NCBI GenBank assembly: GCA_017999075.1
Contig: JAGOBX010000111.1
Coordinates: 1-9,272, forward strand
Source: Candidatus Babelota bacterium
Lineage (GTDB): Bacteria; JAGOBX01
DNA: 9,272 nucleotides
Direction of reading: 5' to 3'
The position numbers and the translations under genes are program-made. Shown here in pieces: positions 1-6,923 of the stretch. The first letter of the stretch is position 1. Every line of letters starts with the position of its first letter. Below the pieces are notes generated by a model. The model was not told the DNA's origin and ran no database searches. It worked only from the letters and a program-made list of their open reading frames with translations.

Positions 1-971
1 ATCTTAATCTGTATCAACTTACTGTTCTTGTTTCCTATAAGTTCAATAAGTTTTTCACATGCAAGCGATGCTATTTTATAAATATTCATATCAAATGTAG
101 TTAACTTAGGTGTAACATATTCACAAAATTTAATATTGTCGCATCCTATAATTGATATATCTTCAGGAATCTTAACAAACCGTTCTTTCAATGCTTTTAT
201 GCATCCTATTGCAATAAGATCATTTGAACAGAATATTGCAGTAGGTTTAACCCTGCACTCCAGTATTTCTTCAGCAGCTTTGTATCCTCCGTCTTCATTA
301 AAATCTCCTGGTCTTAAATAATCTCCTGGTAGTTTTATCTTTTTTTCATCAAGAAATTTTTTAAATCCTATATATTGATCAAGTGAATTCGGGACATTCA
401 TTGAACCGTATATAAATGCTATTTTTCTATGTCCTGATTTATAGAAATATTTTGCAGCTTCATACCCTATCTTTCTGTTGTCTGCGCAAACATAAGAAAT
501 CTCCATATTCTCCAAAAAACTGTTTACCAGTAAAAAAGGATATTCTCTGCCTGCAAAATCAATAAGATACGTATCATTACATGTCGAGCCTATATATAGC
601 ATTCCATCTATGCTTTTTTCTTTGAACATTTCCAGATATTTTTTGCTGGAGGCAAATTCGTAACTCGCCTGCTCTAAAATAATCTGATACCCGTGTTTCT
701 TAGCAGTTTCATAAATACCGCTTAACCCTTCTCCAAAATAACGGTCGCCAATCGCGTTTTTAATATATGGGGTAACTACCGCTATCCTGTTAGTTTTAGA
801 ATTCACCAAACCCCGCGCAAAAATATTACGTGTATATCCGGTATCTTTAATAATATTCATAACTTTTTTTCTGGTTTTTTCGCTGATTTTAGAATGATTG
901 TTTAATACAAATGATACTGTAGATGTGGATACTCCGGCAAGTTTGGCAATGTCGTTTATCGTTATCGCCAT
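1..971 (-). CDS. LacI/GalR-family transcriptional regulator (C-terminus cut by window edge)
   Basis: A sugar-responsive repressor, read by translating the minus strand from an ATG at 969-971; the frame stays open to position 1, giving 323 residues. Residues 3-25 form the LacI helix-turn-helix (TINDIAKLAGVSTSTVSFVL), followed by the hinge-helix region with the typical AR-x-L pattern near residues 52-55 (IFARGLVN). The rest is a periplasmic-binding-protein-like sensor domain, with family landmarks such as FCSNDLIAIG and IIGCDN. LacI proteins are usually about 330-345 residues, so only some 10-20 C-terminal residues should be missing. The start is supported by an AAGGTGA ribosome site 5 nt upstream. 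A perfect 14-bp LacI-type palindrome lies 19 bp upstream of the ATG, which suggests autorepression. The effector and target genes cannot be told from the sequence; a pentose or other sugar is a guess from the neighbouring sugar genes. Confidence 0.93.
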   Translation of the reverse strand, partial: MAITINDIAKLAGVSTSTVSFVLNNHSKISEKTRKKVMNIIKDTGYTRNIFARGLVNSKTNRIAVVTPYIKNAIGDRYFGEGLSGIYETAKKHGYQIILEQASYEFASSKKYLEMFKEKSIDGMLYIGSTCNDTYLIDFAGREYPFLLVNSFLENMEISYVCADNRKIGYEAAKYFYKSGHRKIAFIYGSMNVPNSLDQYIGFKKFLDEKKIKLPGDYLRPGDFNEDGGYKAAEEILECRVKPTAIFCSNDLIAIGCIKALKERFVKIPEDISIIGCDNIKFCEYVTPKLTTFDMNIYKIASLACEKLIELIGNKNSKLIQIK

Positions 972-989
972 AATTTCACCTTAATTTAA

Positions 990-1003
990 GTAAAACGTTT
1001 TAC
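990..1003. promoter_or_regulatory. LacI-type operator (perfect 14-bp palindrome) upstream of the LacI gene
   Basis: GTAAAACGTTTTAC is a perfect inverted repeat with the central CG typical of LacI/GalR operators. It lies between the repressor's start codon and its probable -10 box, where bound repressor would block transcription. I infer that the adjacent LacI-family protein binds here. A related imperfect copy lies about 80 bp upstream. Confidence 0.7.
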
Positions 1004-1018
1004 CTGTGGAATTTTATT

Positions 1019-1054
1019 ATTATAAAAATATACAATAAAATATAAAAAAAACAA
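1019..1054 (-). promoter_or_regulatory. Putative promoter for the LacI gene
   Basis: On the minus strand, TTGTTT (1049-1054) is followed after 16 bp by TATATT (1027-1032). An alternative -10 hexamer, TATAAT, sits at 1019-1024 but has no good -35 partner. Either would start transcription around 1010-1020, just upstream of the 990-1003 operator. The surroundings are very AT-rich, so chance matches are likely and the exact boxes are uncertain. Confidence 0.4.
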
Positions 1055-1078
1055 TTTTTATTTATATTTTATTTTTAG

Positions 1079-1090
1079 TAAACCGTTTTA
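1079..1090. promoter_or_regulatory. Second, imperfect LacI-type operator
   Basis: TAAACCGTTTTA is a 12-bp palindrome with one mismatched pair, and it shares the core of the perfect site at 990-1003. The centres are about 88 bp apart. Two spaced operators either side of a promoter fit the looping arrangement known for LacI-family repressors. Looping is inference. Confidence 0.5.
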
Positions 1091-1139
1091 ATAACTTTTA
1101 TTTTTGGTTTGGCACAAGGAAACTTTTATTTAACTTTAT

Positions 1140-2942
1140 TTATTTTCTTTTTTTAAAGGATTTTTCAAATTCATCATCAAAATATATTTCACTTTTTTCT
1201 GGAGTCAATGATTCTTTTTCGTTTATGGCGTCAGACAATTCAACTGATTTTTCTTTATCATGCCACCAATACATATATGCAGAACGTTCATCTCCGTATT
1301 TTGACAAAACTGTTTTAGGTTTTCCGAATTTATTCCAGTACAAAAGCCTTGTAGAATTTATATTCCATAACAAAGCGTACGGATGTTCATTGAATATCAA
1401 TCTGTCTATTTTCCGTATAATATCGTTTCTTTTCTGCAGTTCAAAAATTGTTTTGGTGGAATCTATAAGCATATCAACTTCAGCGTTTTTAAAACCTGTA
1501 ATATTATTTCCCTGTAAGCGGTCTGCTTCTTTTGAATGCCACATTCCTTCAGCATCTTTAAAAATACCTGAACTCCAGCTCGCCCAGGTCATATCAAAAC
1601 TAAATTCGTCCATACGTTTTGCCCATTCCGCAAAATCAACCAGCGAAACTTTCACCTGTATTCCTACATCTTTAAAATCTTCCGACATAATGTTTACAAA
1701 TTTTTCAGTAGATTTATCTCGTTCAAGAATTTCAACTATAAATTCTTTGCCGTTTTTTTCAAGATTACCTTTTGAATTAACCGTCCATCCGGCTTCTTTA
1801 AATAATTTTCTCGCTTCATTTTTATTAAACTCTATCAGTTGATTCATACAAATATTTGTTTTATCATACAAATCTTCAAAATATGATTTATGCATAAAAT
1901 ACTGGTTATACATCAATTTTTCATTCATCATCTTTCTATTAATTAAATGCGCTATAGCTTTTCTTACACGCTTATCCGAAAATATTTCTTTTCTGGAATT
2001 CATTGCAAATCCTTGAAATCCGATAGGATTGTAATTATGAACATTTTGTTTTATTATCCAATTCTTATCAAATTTTTCTCCATTCGTTTCATTTACCCAA
2101 ATTTTCGATATATATACAGGATAAATATCTATCTCGCCTTTTTTGAAAATATCAAATGCATCTGTAGTATTACTGAAAATTTTATGATTAATAATATCAA
2201 AATTATATGTATTTTTCATGTCCGGATAATTTCTCTGCCACCAATCTTTTCTGCGTTCCAGAGTTATAACTCTTCCTTCTATTATTTTTTTTAATTTATA
2301 AGGTCCTGACACTACCGGAAATTCAAAATTGATTTTATTGAAATCTTTATTTTTGAAATTATGTTCAGGCAGTATTATTAACCCTGATAACTCAAGCATA
2401 TTCTTCCAGTGTTTTTCTCGGGCAGTAAATTTAATTGTGTAGGTGTCTATAATTTGCGGTGTTTGGAAAATTTCTAATCCCACTTTATGAACGCCTGTAA
2501 GATTTTTAGGATCCATAATTGCATCGTACGTGAATTTTATATCCGCAGATGTTACCGCTTTTCCATCGCTCCATCTCGCTTTTTTATCTATTTGAAAAAT
2601 ATAACTTAACCCGTCTTCTGTAATAGCCCACTTTTCAGCTATTGACGGAGAATATTCTGAAGTTAAAGGATCCATATTCAAAAGAGTATCAAATAACGAA
2701 GTAAATATGTTTAATGAAAATGTATTATTATCAAGGTAATAATTCAATGATTTCGGGGATTGACCTGAATATATATTTATACTGCCGCCTTTAACAGCAT
2801 CTGTGCTTGCAATTGGATCTTTTTTCCTGGATGGTTTATTCCATTTATATTCTTCGCATATCACATTATAATTAATAATTGAAATTAATATTGCTGCAAA
2901 AAAAATCCGTTTTATAACTTTAATAATGTTCATTAATATCAA
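1140..2942 (-). CDS. YejA-like oligopeptide ABC transporter substrate-binding protein (SBP_bac_5 family)
   Basis: An extracytoplasmic solute-binding protein for peptides or similar ligands. Residues about 4-29 form a signal peptide: basic NIIKVIKR, then a hydrophobic stretch. A Cys precedes EEYKW but does not fit a good lipobox, so cleavage by signal peptidase I is more likely. The body has the SBP_bac_5 pattern: SPSIAEKW, WSDGKAVTSADIKFTYDA, then SGPYKL and an R-x-x-DWW-x(4)-P block followed by YNFD. That last block is typical of the YejA subgroup, and the 600-residue length matches YejA (about 604). The start is a TTG at 2940-2942, chosen because AGGAG at 2950-2954 lies 7 nt upstream; the in-frame ATG at 2931-2933 would be 16 nt away. 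It follows the oxidoreductase gene by 18 bp. No permease or ATPase gene is present here, so partners must be elsewhere. Residues about 566-600 form a charged tail beyond the family fold. Confidence 0.9.
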   Translation of the reverse strand: MILMNIIKVIKRIFFAAILISIINYNVICEEYKWNKPSRKKDPIASTDAVKGGSINIYSGQSPKSLNYYLDNNTFSLNIFTSLFDTLLNMDPLTSEYSPSIAEKWAITEDGLSYIFQIDKKARWSDGKAVTSADIKFTYDAIMDPKNLTGVHKVGLEIFQTPQIIDTYTIKFTAREKHWKNMLELSGLIILPEHNFKNKDFNKINFEFPVVSGPYKLKKIIEGRVITLERRKDWWQRNYPDMKNTYNFDIINHKIFSNTTDAFDIFKKGEIDIYPVYISKIWVNETNGEKFDKNWIIKQNVHNYNPIGFQGFAMNSRKEIFSDKRVRKAIAHLINRKMMNEKLMYNQYFMHKSYFEDLYDKTNICMNQLIEFNKNEARKLFKEAGWTVNSKGNLEKNGKEFIVEILERDKSTEKFVNIMSEDFKDVGIQVKVSLVDFAEWAKRMDEFSFDMTWASWSSGIFKDAEGMWHSKEADRLQGNNITGFKNAEVDMLIDSTKTIFELQKRNDIIRKIDRLIFNEHPYALLWNINSTRLLYWNKFGKPKTVLSKYGDERSAYMYWWHDKEKSVELSDAINEKESLTPEKSEIYFDDEFEKSFKKRK

Positions 2943-2960
2943 TTTTTTACTCCTGACAAT

Positions 2961-3974
2961 TTATATTTTAATTTTTTTTCCGTTTTTCAATAATGATAAT
3001 TGTATCTTTTCAAGAATTTTAATTATTGAAACATTAAAAGTTCTATCCGTATATATTTTGTTACTGTTATAATTATCATTCAAAATACATCTTATGAAAT
3101 TTTCATATTCAACCTTTAATGGCTCAACTATTTTAAATCTTATATTTTTTCTTCCCGAATTAAAATATTCAGTAATTCCGGTTTTATCTGAATATTTTAT
3201 ATTTTTATCAAAAACAACAACATTATCCTGACCGCTGATATCATCATATTTCAACATTTTATTTTCTCCGGCAACAACAATATTTCTTACTTTTTCAGGA
3301 TATATTCTGTTTGCTGTAATATTTATCATAATATCATTTTTAAAAAACAAAGTACAGAATATTACATCTTCTAATTTACTTTTTATATAACTTTTTCCTG
3401 TACACGAAACATATTCAGGATAATCATTTAGCAAATATATAAAAATAGACAAATCATGCGGAAGCAGATCCCACAAAGCATTAATATTTGTCCTAAGTAT
3501 TCCGAAATTATTTCTTTGAGAAACAGCATATTTTATCTTACCTACATTCTCAGTTTCCATAATTTTTTTTAATGTAGTTATCCCTTTGCTGAATAAATAT
3601 GTGTGCCCTATAAACAATATTCTTTTTACATTTTCTGATATATCAAACAATTCATCAGCATGACTTTTATTTAATACAAAAGGTTTTTCTACTATACAAT
3701 GCTTTCCTGATAATAATATTTTTTTTGCTATATTATAATGCGTTTCATCCGGAGTAGCTATACTTACAGCATCAACATCACTATCTGCCAATATTTTTTC
3801 AATATTTTCAGACAACATTACATCAGGATATATTTGGGAAGATAAGTTTAATTTTTTTTTATCTATATCGCAGATATATTTAAATTTAACTTTTTTTAAA
3901 CGGCTAAGTATTCGGGCTATATTCGGTCCCCAGTACCCGTATCCAATCAGGGCTAATGTGATTTTTTTTTTCAA
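2961..3974 (-). CDS. Gfo/Idh/MocA-family NAD(P)-dependent oxidoreductase
   Basis: A 337-residue dehydrogenase probably acting on a sugar, sugar nucleotide or cyclitol. The N-terminal Rossmann fold has GYGYWGPN with glycines 11, 13 and 16, and an acidic pair in CDID that would bind the ribose of the cofactor. The family motif EKPF places the conserved lysine at residue 97. LWDLLPHDLSIF places the expected active-site histidine at 173. The GYGYWGPN start and the N-x-LWDL-PHD block resemble members that oxidise UDP-sugar derivatives (WlbA/WbpB type), but substrate cannot be assigned. The start codon is TTG (3972-3974), overlapping the upstream stop by 4 bp (TTGA), with GGGTGA 6 nt upstream. The junction suggests translational coupling to the methyltransferase gene. 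The N-terminal lysines are coded by a run of A bases. Confidence 0.92.
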   Translation of the reverse strand: MKKKITLALIGYGYWGPNIARILSRLKKVKFKYICDIDKKKLNLSSQIYPDVMLSENIEKILADSDVDAVSIATPDETHYNIAKKILLSGKHCIVEKPFVLNKSHADELFDISENVKRILFIGHTYLFSKGITTLKKIMETENVGKIKYAVSQRNNFGILRTNINALWDLLPHDLSIFIYLLNDYPEYVSCTGKSYIKSKLEDVIFCTLFFKNDIMINITANRIYPEKVRNIVVAGENKMLKYDDISGQDNVVVFDKNIKYSDKTGITEYFNSGRKNIRFKIVEPLKVEYENFIRCILNDNYNSNKIYTDRTFNVSIIKILEKIQLSLLKNGKKIKI

Positions 3975-4537
3975 CTTCGTTCACCCGGAAATTTCATAAA
4001 CGGAGCTGTCATTTCTGAAGTAATTTCATTATAAACATATCGCTTCTGCCGCAAAATTTCATAAACTATTATTCCTGTTGACACAGAAACATTCAATGAT
4101 CTTGAAAGTCCTGTAGTTGGAATCCAGATTTTTTCGTCGCACAATGATAATGCGCTTTTGGAAATCCCGGTTCTTTCAGTTCCCATCACTATGGCAGTTT
4201 TCCCTTTAAATTCAGATTCCCATATAGGTTTAGCATCTTCTGTCATATAAGTAGCGTAAACTTTATATCCGTCTTTTTTCACATTGTCAATAGCTTCTTC
4301 TATTGTATCGGTATATTTAATATTCAGATATTCGCTGCATTTGAAATCTATGTGATTATGACGGATTTTCTTTTTGCTTATAATTCCGGCTACTATAATA
4401 TTCTTCAACCCTGAACATTCTGCTGTTCTGAATATAGCGCTTATATTATGATCATACCAGATGTTTTCCACGATAAGGCAAACATTTGTAACACGTATTG
4501 ATTCGGCATAATTAATTCGTTCAATTCTATTTGACAT
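3971..4537 (-). CDS. SpoU/TrmH-family RNA 2'-O-methyltransferase
   Basis: A SPOUT-superfamily enzyme that transfers a methyl group from S-adenosylmethionine to a ribose 2'-OH in tRNA or rRNA. All three SpoU motifs are visible: motif 1 N-x-SAIFRTAE at residues 31-40 (arginine 37), motif 2 VMGTERTGIS at 117-126, and motif 3 IPTTGLSRSLNVSVSTG at 139-155 followed by YEILRQ. Motif 3 builds the trefoil knot and cofactor pocket. At 188 residues it lacks the N-terminal substrate-binding domain of RlmB-type enzymes and is closer in size to TrmH (tRNA Gm18) or TrmL-type proteins. The exact target nucleotide is not certain. It starts 3 bp after the gatC stop with no strong ribosome site, so it is probably translated by coupling to gatC, and it overlaps the next gene by 4 bp. 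Confidence 0.93.
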   Translation of the reverse strand: MSNRIERINYAESIRVTNVCLIVENIWYDHNISAIFRTAECSGLKNIIVAGIISKKKIRHNHIDFKCSEYLNIKYTDTIEEAIDNVKKDGYKVYATYMTEDAKPIWESEFKGKTAIVMGTERTGISKSALSLCDEKIWIPTTGLSRSLNVSVSTGIIVYEILRQKRYVYNEITSEMTAPFMKFPGERS

Positions 4538-4540
4538 ATC

Positions 4541-4831
4541 TTATTCTATTATCTTAGGAACTTTATAAAATCCGTTTTCAGACTGAGGCGAATTTGAAGT
4601 TATCTGTTCGCGGCTATATGATTCAACAATTTTATCTTCGCGAAAAACGTTTTTCATAGGAATTGAATGTGATGTGGGTTCAATTTCCGAAGTATCAATT
4701 TCATTTATTTTAGACGCGTATTCAAGTATTGCATTCAATTGACCGCTGAATTTTTCAGCTTCTGCATCTGAAATTTTTAGTCTGCTAAGGCGCGCCACTT
4801 TCTTCACTTCATCCAAAGAAATACTACTCAT
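4541..4831 (-). CDS. gatC: Asp-tRNA(Asn)/Glu-tRNA(Gln) amidotransferase subunit C
   Basis: GatC is the small subunit of GatCAB, which converts Glu-tRNA(Gln) and Asp-tRNA(Asn) to the correctly amidated forms; it wraps around GatA and stabilises the complex. The 96-residue length is typical. The N-terminus SLDEVKKVARLSRLKISDAEA is the hallmark, followed by LNAILEYASKINEIDTSEIEPTSH and a C-terminal FYKVPKIIE. gatA and gatB do not follow; instead the gene opens a mixed run with the methyltransferase, oxidoreductase and peptide-binding protein. A weak AGGGA lies about 12 nt upstream of the ATG, and no clear promoter was found in the short gap behind xylF. Confidence 0.96.
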   Translation of the reverse strand: MSSISLDEVKKVARLSRLKISDAEAEKFSGQLNAILEYASKINEIDTSEIEPTSHSIPMKNVFREDKIVESYSREQITSNSPQSENGFYKVPKIIE

Positions 4832-4883
4832 ATATTATATTATTCCCTAAAAAAATTTAATATAAAACAGTTAAACAGAATAT

Positions 4884-5021
4884 TTAATAAACTTCTTCTT
4901 TTTTTAAATACCCGCTCTGAATCAAAACTGCATCAACACTATTTTTATCTACTAAAACAGGCTCAAATAAATATGAAAATACATCTTTTTTTCCATTATT
5001 TACAAAACAATTAGACATATT
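4884..5021 (-). pseudogene. Detached C-terminal segment of the XylF-like protein, after an in-frame TAA
   Basis: Directly after the TAA at 5022-5024 the same frame stays open for 45 codons and ends at TAA 4884-4886. Its translation contains NNGKKDVFSYLFEPVLVD, then KNSVDAVLIQSGYLKKEEVY. This matches the end expected for XylF-family proteins; E. coli XylF ends with NNG-x-KDV, a P-x-x-V-x-KN block and a VI-x-x-G-x-x-K element. It therefore looks like the true C-terminus cut off by a single stop codon. The first ATG is the second codon (5016-5018), so a 44-residue product by reinitiation is formally possible but has no ribosome site. Causes could be a real nonsense mutation (for example AAA to TAA) or a sequence error. 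Confidence 0.8.
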
Positions 5022-5975
5022 TTAAATTTGTTCTCTGGAACTTATTTTTTTTGCAAGTTCAACAGATTTGGCAGCAAGAATACGGGTATCTTTAAAAACT
5101 GTCATTGATTGCTTCCCTGTTAAGATACGTTTAACTGCCGCAAGTTCAGCATCCTGCCCTGTTACCGGAATTTTTCCGTCAAGTTTTTTTTCGGCCAATG
5201 CTTCTATACATGCACCGGCAGTTAAATCATTCGGTGCAAGAAGCGCATCAATCTTAATCTTATTGGATTTCAAAAAAGTTTTAATTATTTTTTTAGCTTC
5301 TTCAGGATTCCAGTCTTCAATATCTTTTTCAAGAACAACATTTATCATTTTTTTTTCAATGTTAGGAAGTATATATTTCATTGCTCCTTCTTTATACATC
5401 TTACAATTGTTGTCTGTCGGCGCTCCGCTTAATACAGCATAATTACCTTTCGGAACTTTTTCTGTAAGATATTTTCCTTGTAATTCACCGACTTTCACAT
5501 TATCGAATGATACATAAAAATCTATATCCGCATTAAGTATCAAGCGATCATAAGAAATTACCTTTATACCTTTTTGTTGAGCTTTAAATACTATATCTGC
5601 CGCCGAATCAGCATTATGAGGAGTCAATATTAAAACCGAAATCCCTTGTCCAAACATTGTTTCACATTGTTTTTCCTGCTCAGCCTCATCATTGTCCGCA
5701 GTATAACTTATTATTTCAATTCCAGCTTTAGCTGCTTCTGACTCAATAACCTCTTTATCCTTTTTCCAGCGTTCTTCCCGTAATGTGGGAAGTGATAATC
5801 CAATCTTTATTATTTTCTGCTCTTGTTTTACCTGATCTACACTGCCTTTTAATTCAGATGAAACTTCATCACTGCTTTTACTGCATCCTGAAATATATAA
5901 TATTCCTAACATTAAAAATAAAGATATTTTAACAATTATAAATATTTTTTTATTCATTATCTCAAAAAATTGCAT
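5022..5975 (-). CDS. XylF-like sugar ABC transporter substrate-binding lipoprotein, truncated by an in-frame stop
   Basis: A periplasmic-binding-protein type 1 for a monosaccharide, closest to D-xylose-binding XylF. Residues 8-31 form a lipoprotein signal ending in lipobox ISGC (Cys31), followed by a charged linker to about residue 52. XylF landmarks follow in order: IGLSLPTLREERW (58-70), SYDRLILNADIDFYVSFDN (141-159), PTDNN (186-190), DW (221-222), APND (247-250) and TGQDAELA (272-279). These carry the conserved Arg, Asn and Asp residues used for sugar binding. The frame ends at 317 residues, about 45 short of the family, and the missing end is present after the TAA. Loss of the last segment, which returns across the hinge, could impair folding. 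The ATG at 5973-5975 has no ribosome site; the ATG at 5955-5957 (Met7) gives a cleaner signal peptide and is a real alternative. No permease or ATPase gene is nearby. Confidence 0.9.
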   Translation of the reverse strand: MQFFEIMNKKIFIIVKISLFLMLGILYISGCSKSSDEVSSELKGSVDQVKQEQKIIKIGLSLPTLREERWKKDKEVIESEAAKAGIEIISYTADNDEAEQEKQCETMFGQGISVLILTPHNADSAADIVFKAQQKGIKVISYDRLILNADIDFYVSFDNVKVGELQGKYLTEKVPKGNYAVLSGAPTDNNCKMYKEGAMKYILPNIEKKMINVVLEKDIEDWNPEEAKKIIKTFLKSNKIKIDALLAPNDLTAGACIEALAEKKLDGKIPVTGQDAELAAVKRILTGKQSMTVFKDTRILAAKSVELAKKISSREQI

Positions 5976-5980
5976 GTTTT

Positions 5981-6769
5981 TTAATTAATCAAAAAAGTAA
6001 TATTAGCCTTATATGTGCTTTCATTTACAGATATCAAAAATTCAGATTGAAGAAAATTGTATGTTTTTTTATCAAAATTACGGTTTTCCAAAATTACAGG
6101 CACTGAAATATTAGTTTCTACATTATATACTTCTGATAAATGAGTCGCTGTATTTCCAAATATCATATTTGAAAATTCTTTCAATGTTTCCTGAACAATT
6201 TTTGAACGCTCCATTTTCATCCTGTTCAATCCCATTACTTCCATAATCTTCCCAACAAGTTCTTCATCCATTGATAATATCGCGCATCCTTTAAAACTCT
6301 TGTAAAATATTAACGCTGACGATAAATCTATTTTCACTTCTTCAGGTTCAAGCACAACACAACTATGAAAACGCAAATTAAACTTTTTTAAAAATTTGGT
6401 GAAAACTTTTTCTATTGCTAATTCCACGCTCCTCAAAAAATAATCTGCAACATGACTCATTTCAGAAGGAATTACCATATTTTTAAGTTCTTCGGATATT
6501 TTGATTATTCTGCAATTATATACCGCATCATTAGTTTCAAAAATATTTTTTTCAATTATTTCAGCTTCTATTCGTTCAGTCGATATATTTATTAACACAA
6601 GTTCAATTTTATCCCCGGCTCTTATTGTATTATCCTTTGAAGAAAACATAAGTCCGTCAGAGCTCATATTTTCAACTATTCCAAATATAATTTTGCCGTT
6701 TAAAAATATGTTGGTTCCTACAAGTAAATTGTATCTTGATAATTTTCTTCTATCTGTAGTTATATCCAT
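5981..6769 (-). CDS. PilZ-CheX fusion protein (c-di-GMP receptor plus CheY-P phosphatase-like domain)
   Basis: A 262-residue cytoplasmic two-domain protein. The N-terminal part (about 5-100) is PilZ: R8-x-x-x-R12 in RRKLSR and the N34-x-S36-x-x-G39 motif in NMSSDGL, both c-di-GMP contact motifs and both intact. The C-terminal part (about 105-262) looks like CheX/CheC: it contains the E198-x-x-N201 catalytic-type pair within EFSNMIFGN, and a following segment around residues 209-229. In CheX this helix enters the CheY active site and promotes aspartyl-phosphate hydrolysis. The assignment is by motif and fold pattern; other CheX-like domains have no shown phosphatase activity. The gene has its own extended -10 promoter and GGGGA about 10 nt before the ATG. 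It precedes the xylF-like gene by only 5 bp and is probably co-transcribed with it. Confidence 0.82.
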   Translation of the reverse strand: MDITTDRRKLSRYNLLVGTNIFLNGKIIFGIVENMSSDGLMFSSKDNTIRAGDKIELVLINISTERIEAEIIEKNIFETNDAVYNCRIIKISEELKNMVIPSEMSHVADYFLRSVELAIEKVFTKFLKKFNLRFHSCVVLEPEEVKIDLSSALIFYKSFKGCAILSMDEELVGKIMEVMGLNRMKMERSKIVQETLKEFSNMIFGNTATHLSEVYNVETNISVPVILENRNFDKKTYNFLQSEFLISVNESTYKANITFLIN

Positions 6770-6811
6770 AAATATAATTTCCCCGGTTTACTTAAATAAA
6801 TTTAATTTATT

Positions 6812-6820
6812 ATTATATCA
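6812..6820 (-). promoter_or_regulatory. Extended -10 promoter element for the PilZ-CheX gene
   Basis: On the minus strand the sequence reads TGATATAAT, a TGn extension joined to a perfect TATAAT. This form of promoter needs little -35 similarity, and none is visible 16-18 bp upstream. Transcription would begin near 6805, leaving a leader of about 36 nt before the ATG at 6767-6769. It marks a likely break between the microcompartment operon and the PilZ-CheX/xylF unit. Confidence 0.5.
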
Positions 6821-6856
6821 TTTATTTAATTTTTCATGCAGTGATTGATTATTCAT

Positions 6857-6879
6857 TTTTTTACAAAATCTGTAAAAAA
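6857..6879. repeat. 9-bp perfect inverted repeat in the intergenic gap (weak hairpin)
   Basis: TTTTTTACA (6857-6865) and TGTAAAAAA (6871-6879) are exact reverse complements around a 5-nt loop. It lies about 45 bp after the rpiB stop, where a terminator might be expected. The stem is almost all A-T and no clean U-tract follows on the minus strand, so it does not qualify as a rho-independent terminator. It could be a weak terminator, a protein site or chance. Confidence 0.35.
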
Positions 6880-6923
6880 TTTTATAATTTGATTTGTTTT
6901 TCTTGAAATAAATATTTTATATG

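Noticed and set aside
1225-1842. Plus-strand open frame of 205 codons
   Set aside because: It is antisense to the YejA-like gene, has no family features and is explained by the real minus-strand coding sequence. The same holds for the other plus-strand frames, including 5068-5442 and 8138-8557.
4642-4655. Perfect 14-bp palindrome GAAAAACGTTTTTC resembling the LacI-type operator
   Set aside because: It lies inside the conserved gatC coding sequence (residues KNVFRED) and is explained by codon content in AT-rich DNA; no promoter is beside it.
5022-5024. Reassigned TAA codon as the explanation for the split xylF
   Set aside because: Several intact genes in the window end at TAA with correct family lengths, so TAA acts as a normal stop here.
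6781-6793. Half-site GTAAACCG before the PilZ-CheX gene, similar to one arm of the LacI operators
   Set aside because: The other arm does not match and the site overlaps the ribosome-binding region; a single half-site is not enough.
6857-6879. Intergenic hairpin considered as an rpiB terminator
   Set aside because: The stem is nearly pure A-T and is not followed by a U-tract on the minus strand, so it is listed only as an inverted repeat.
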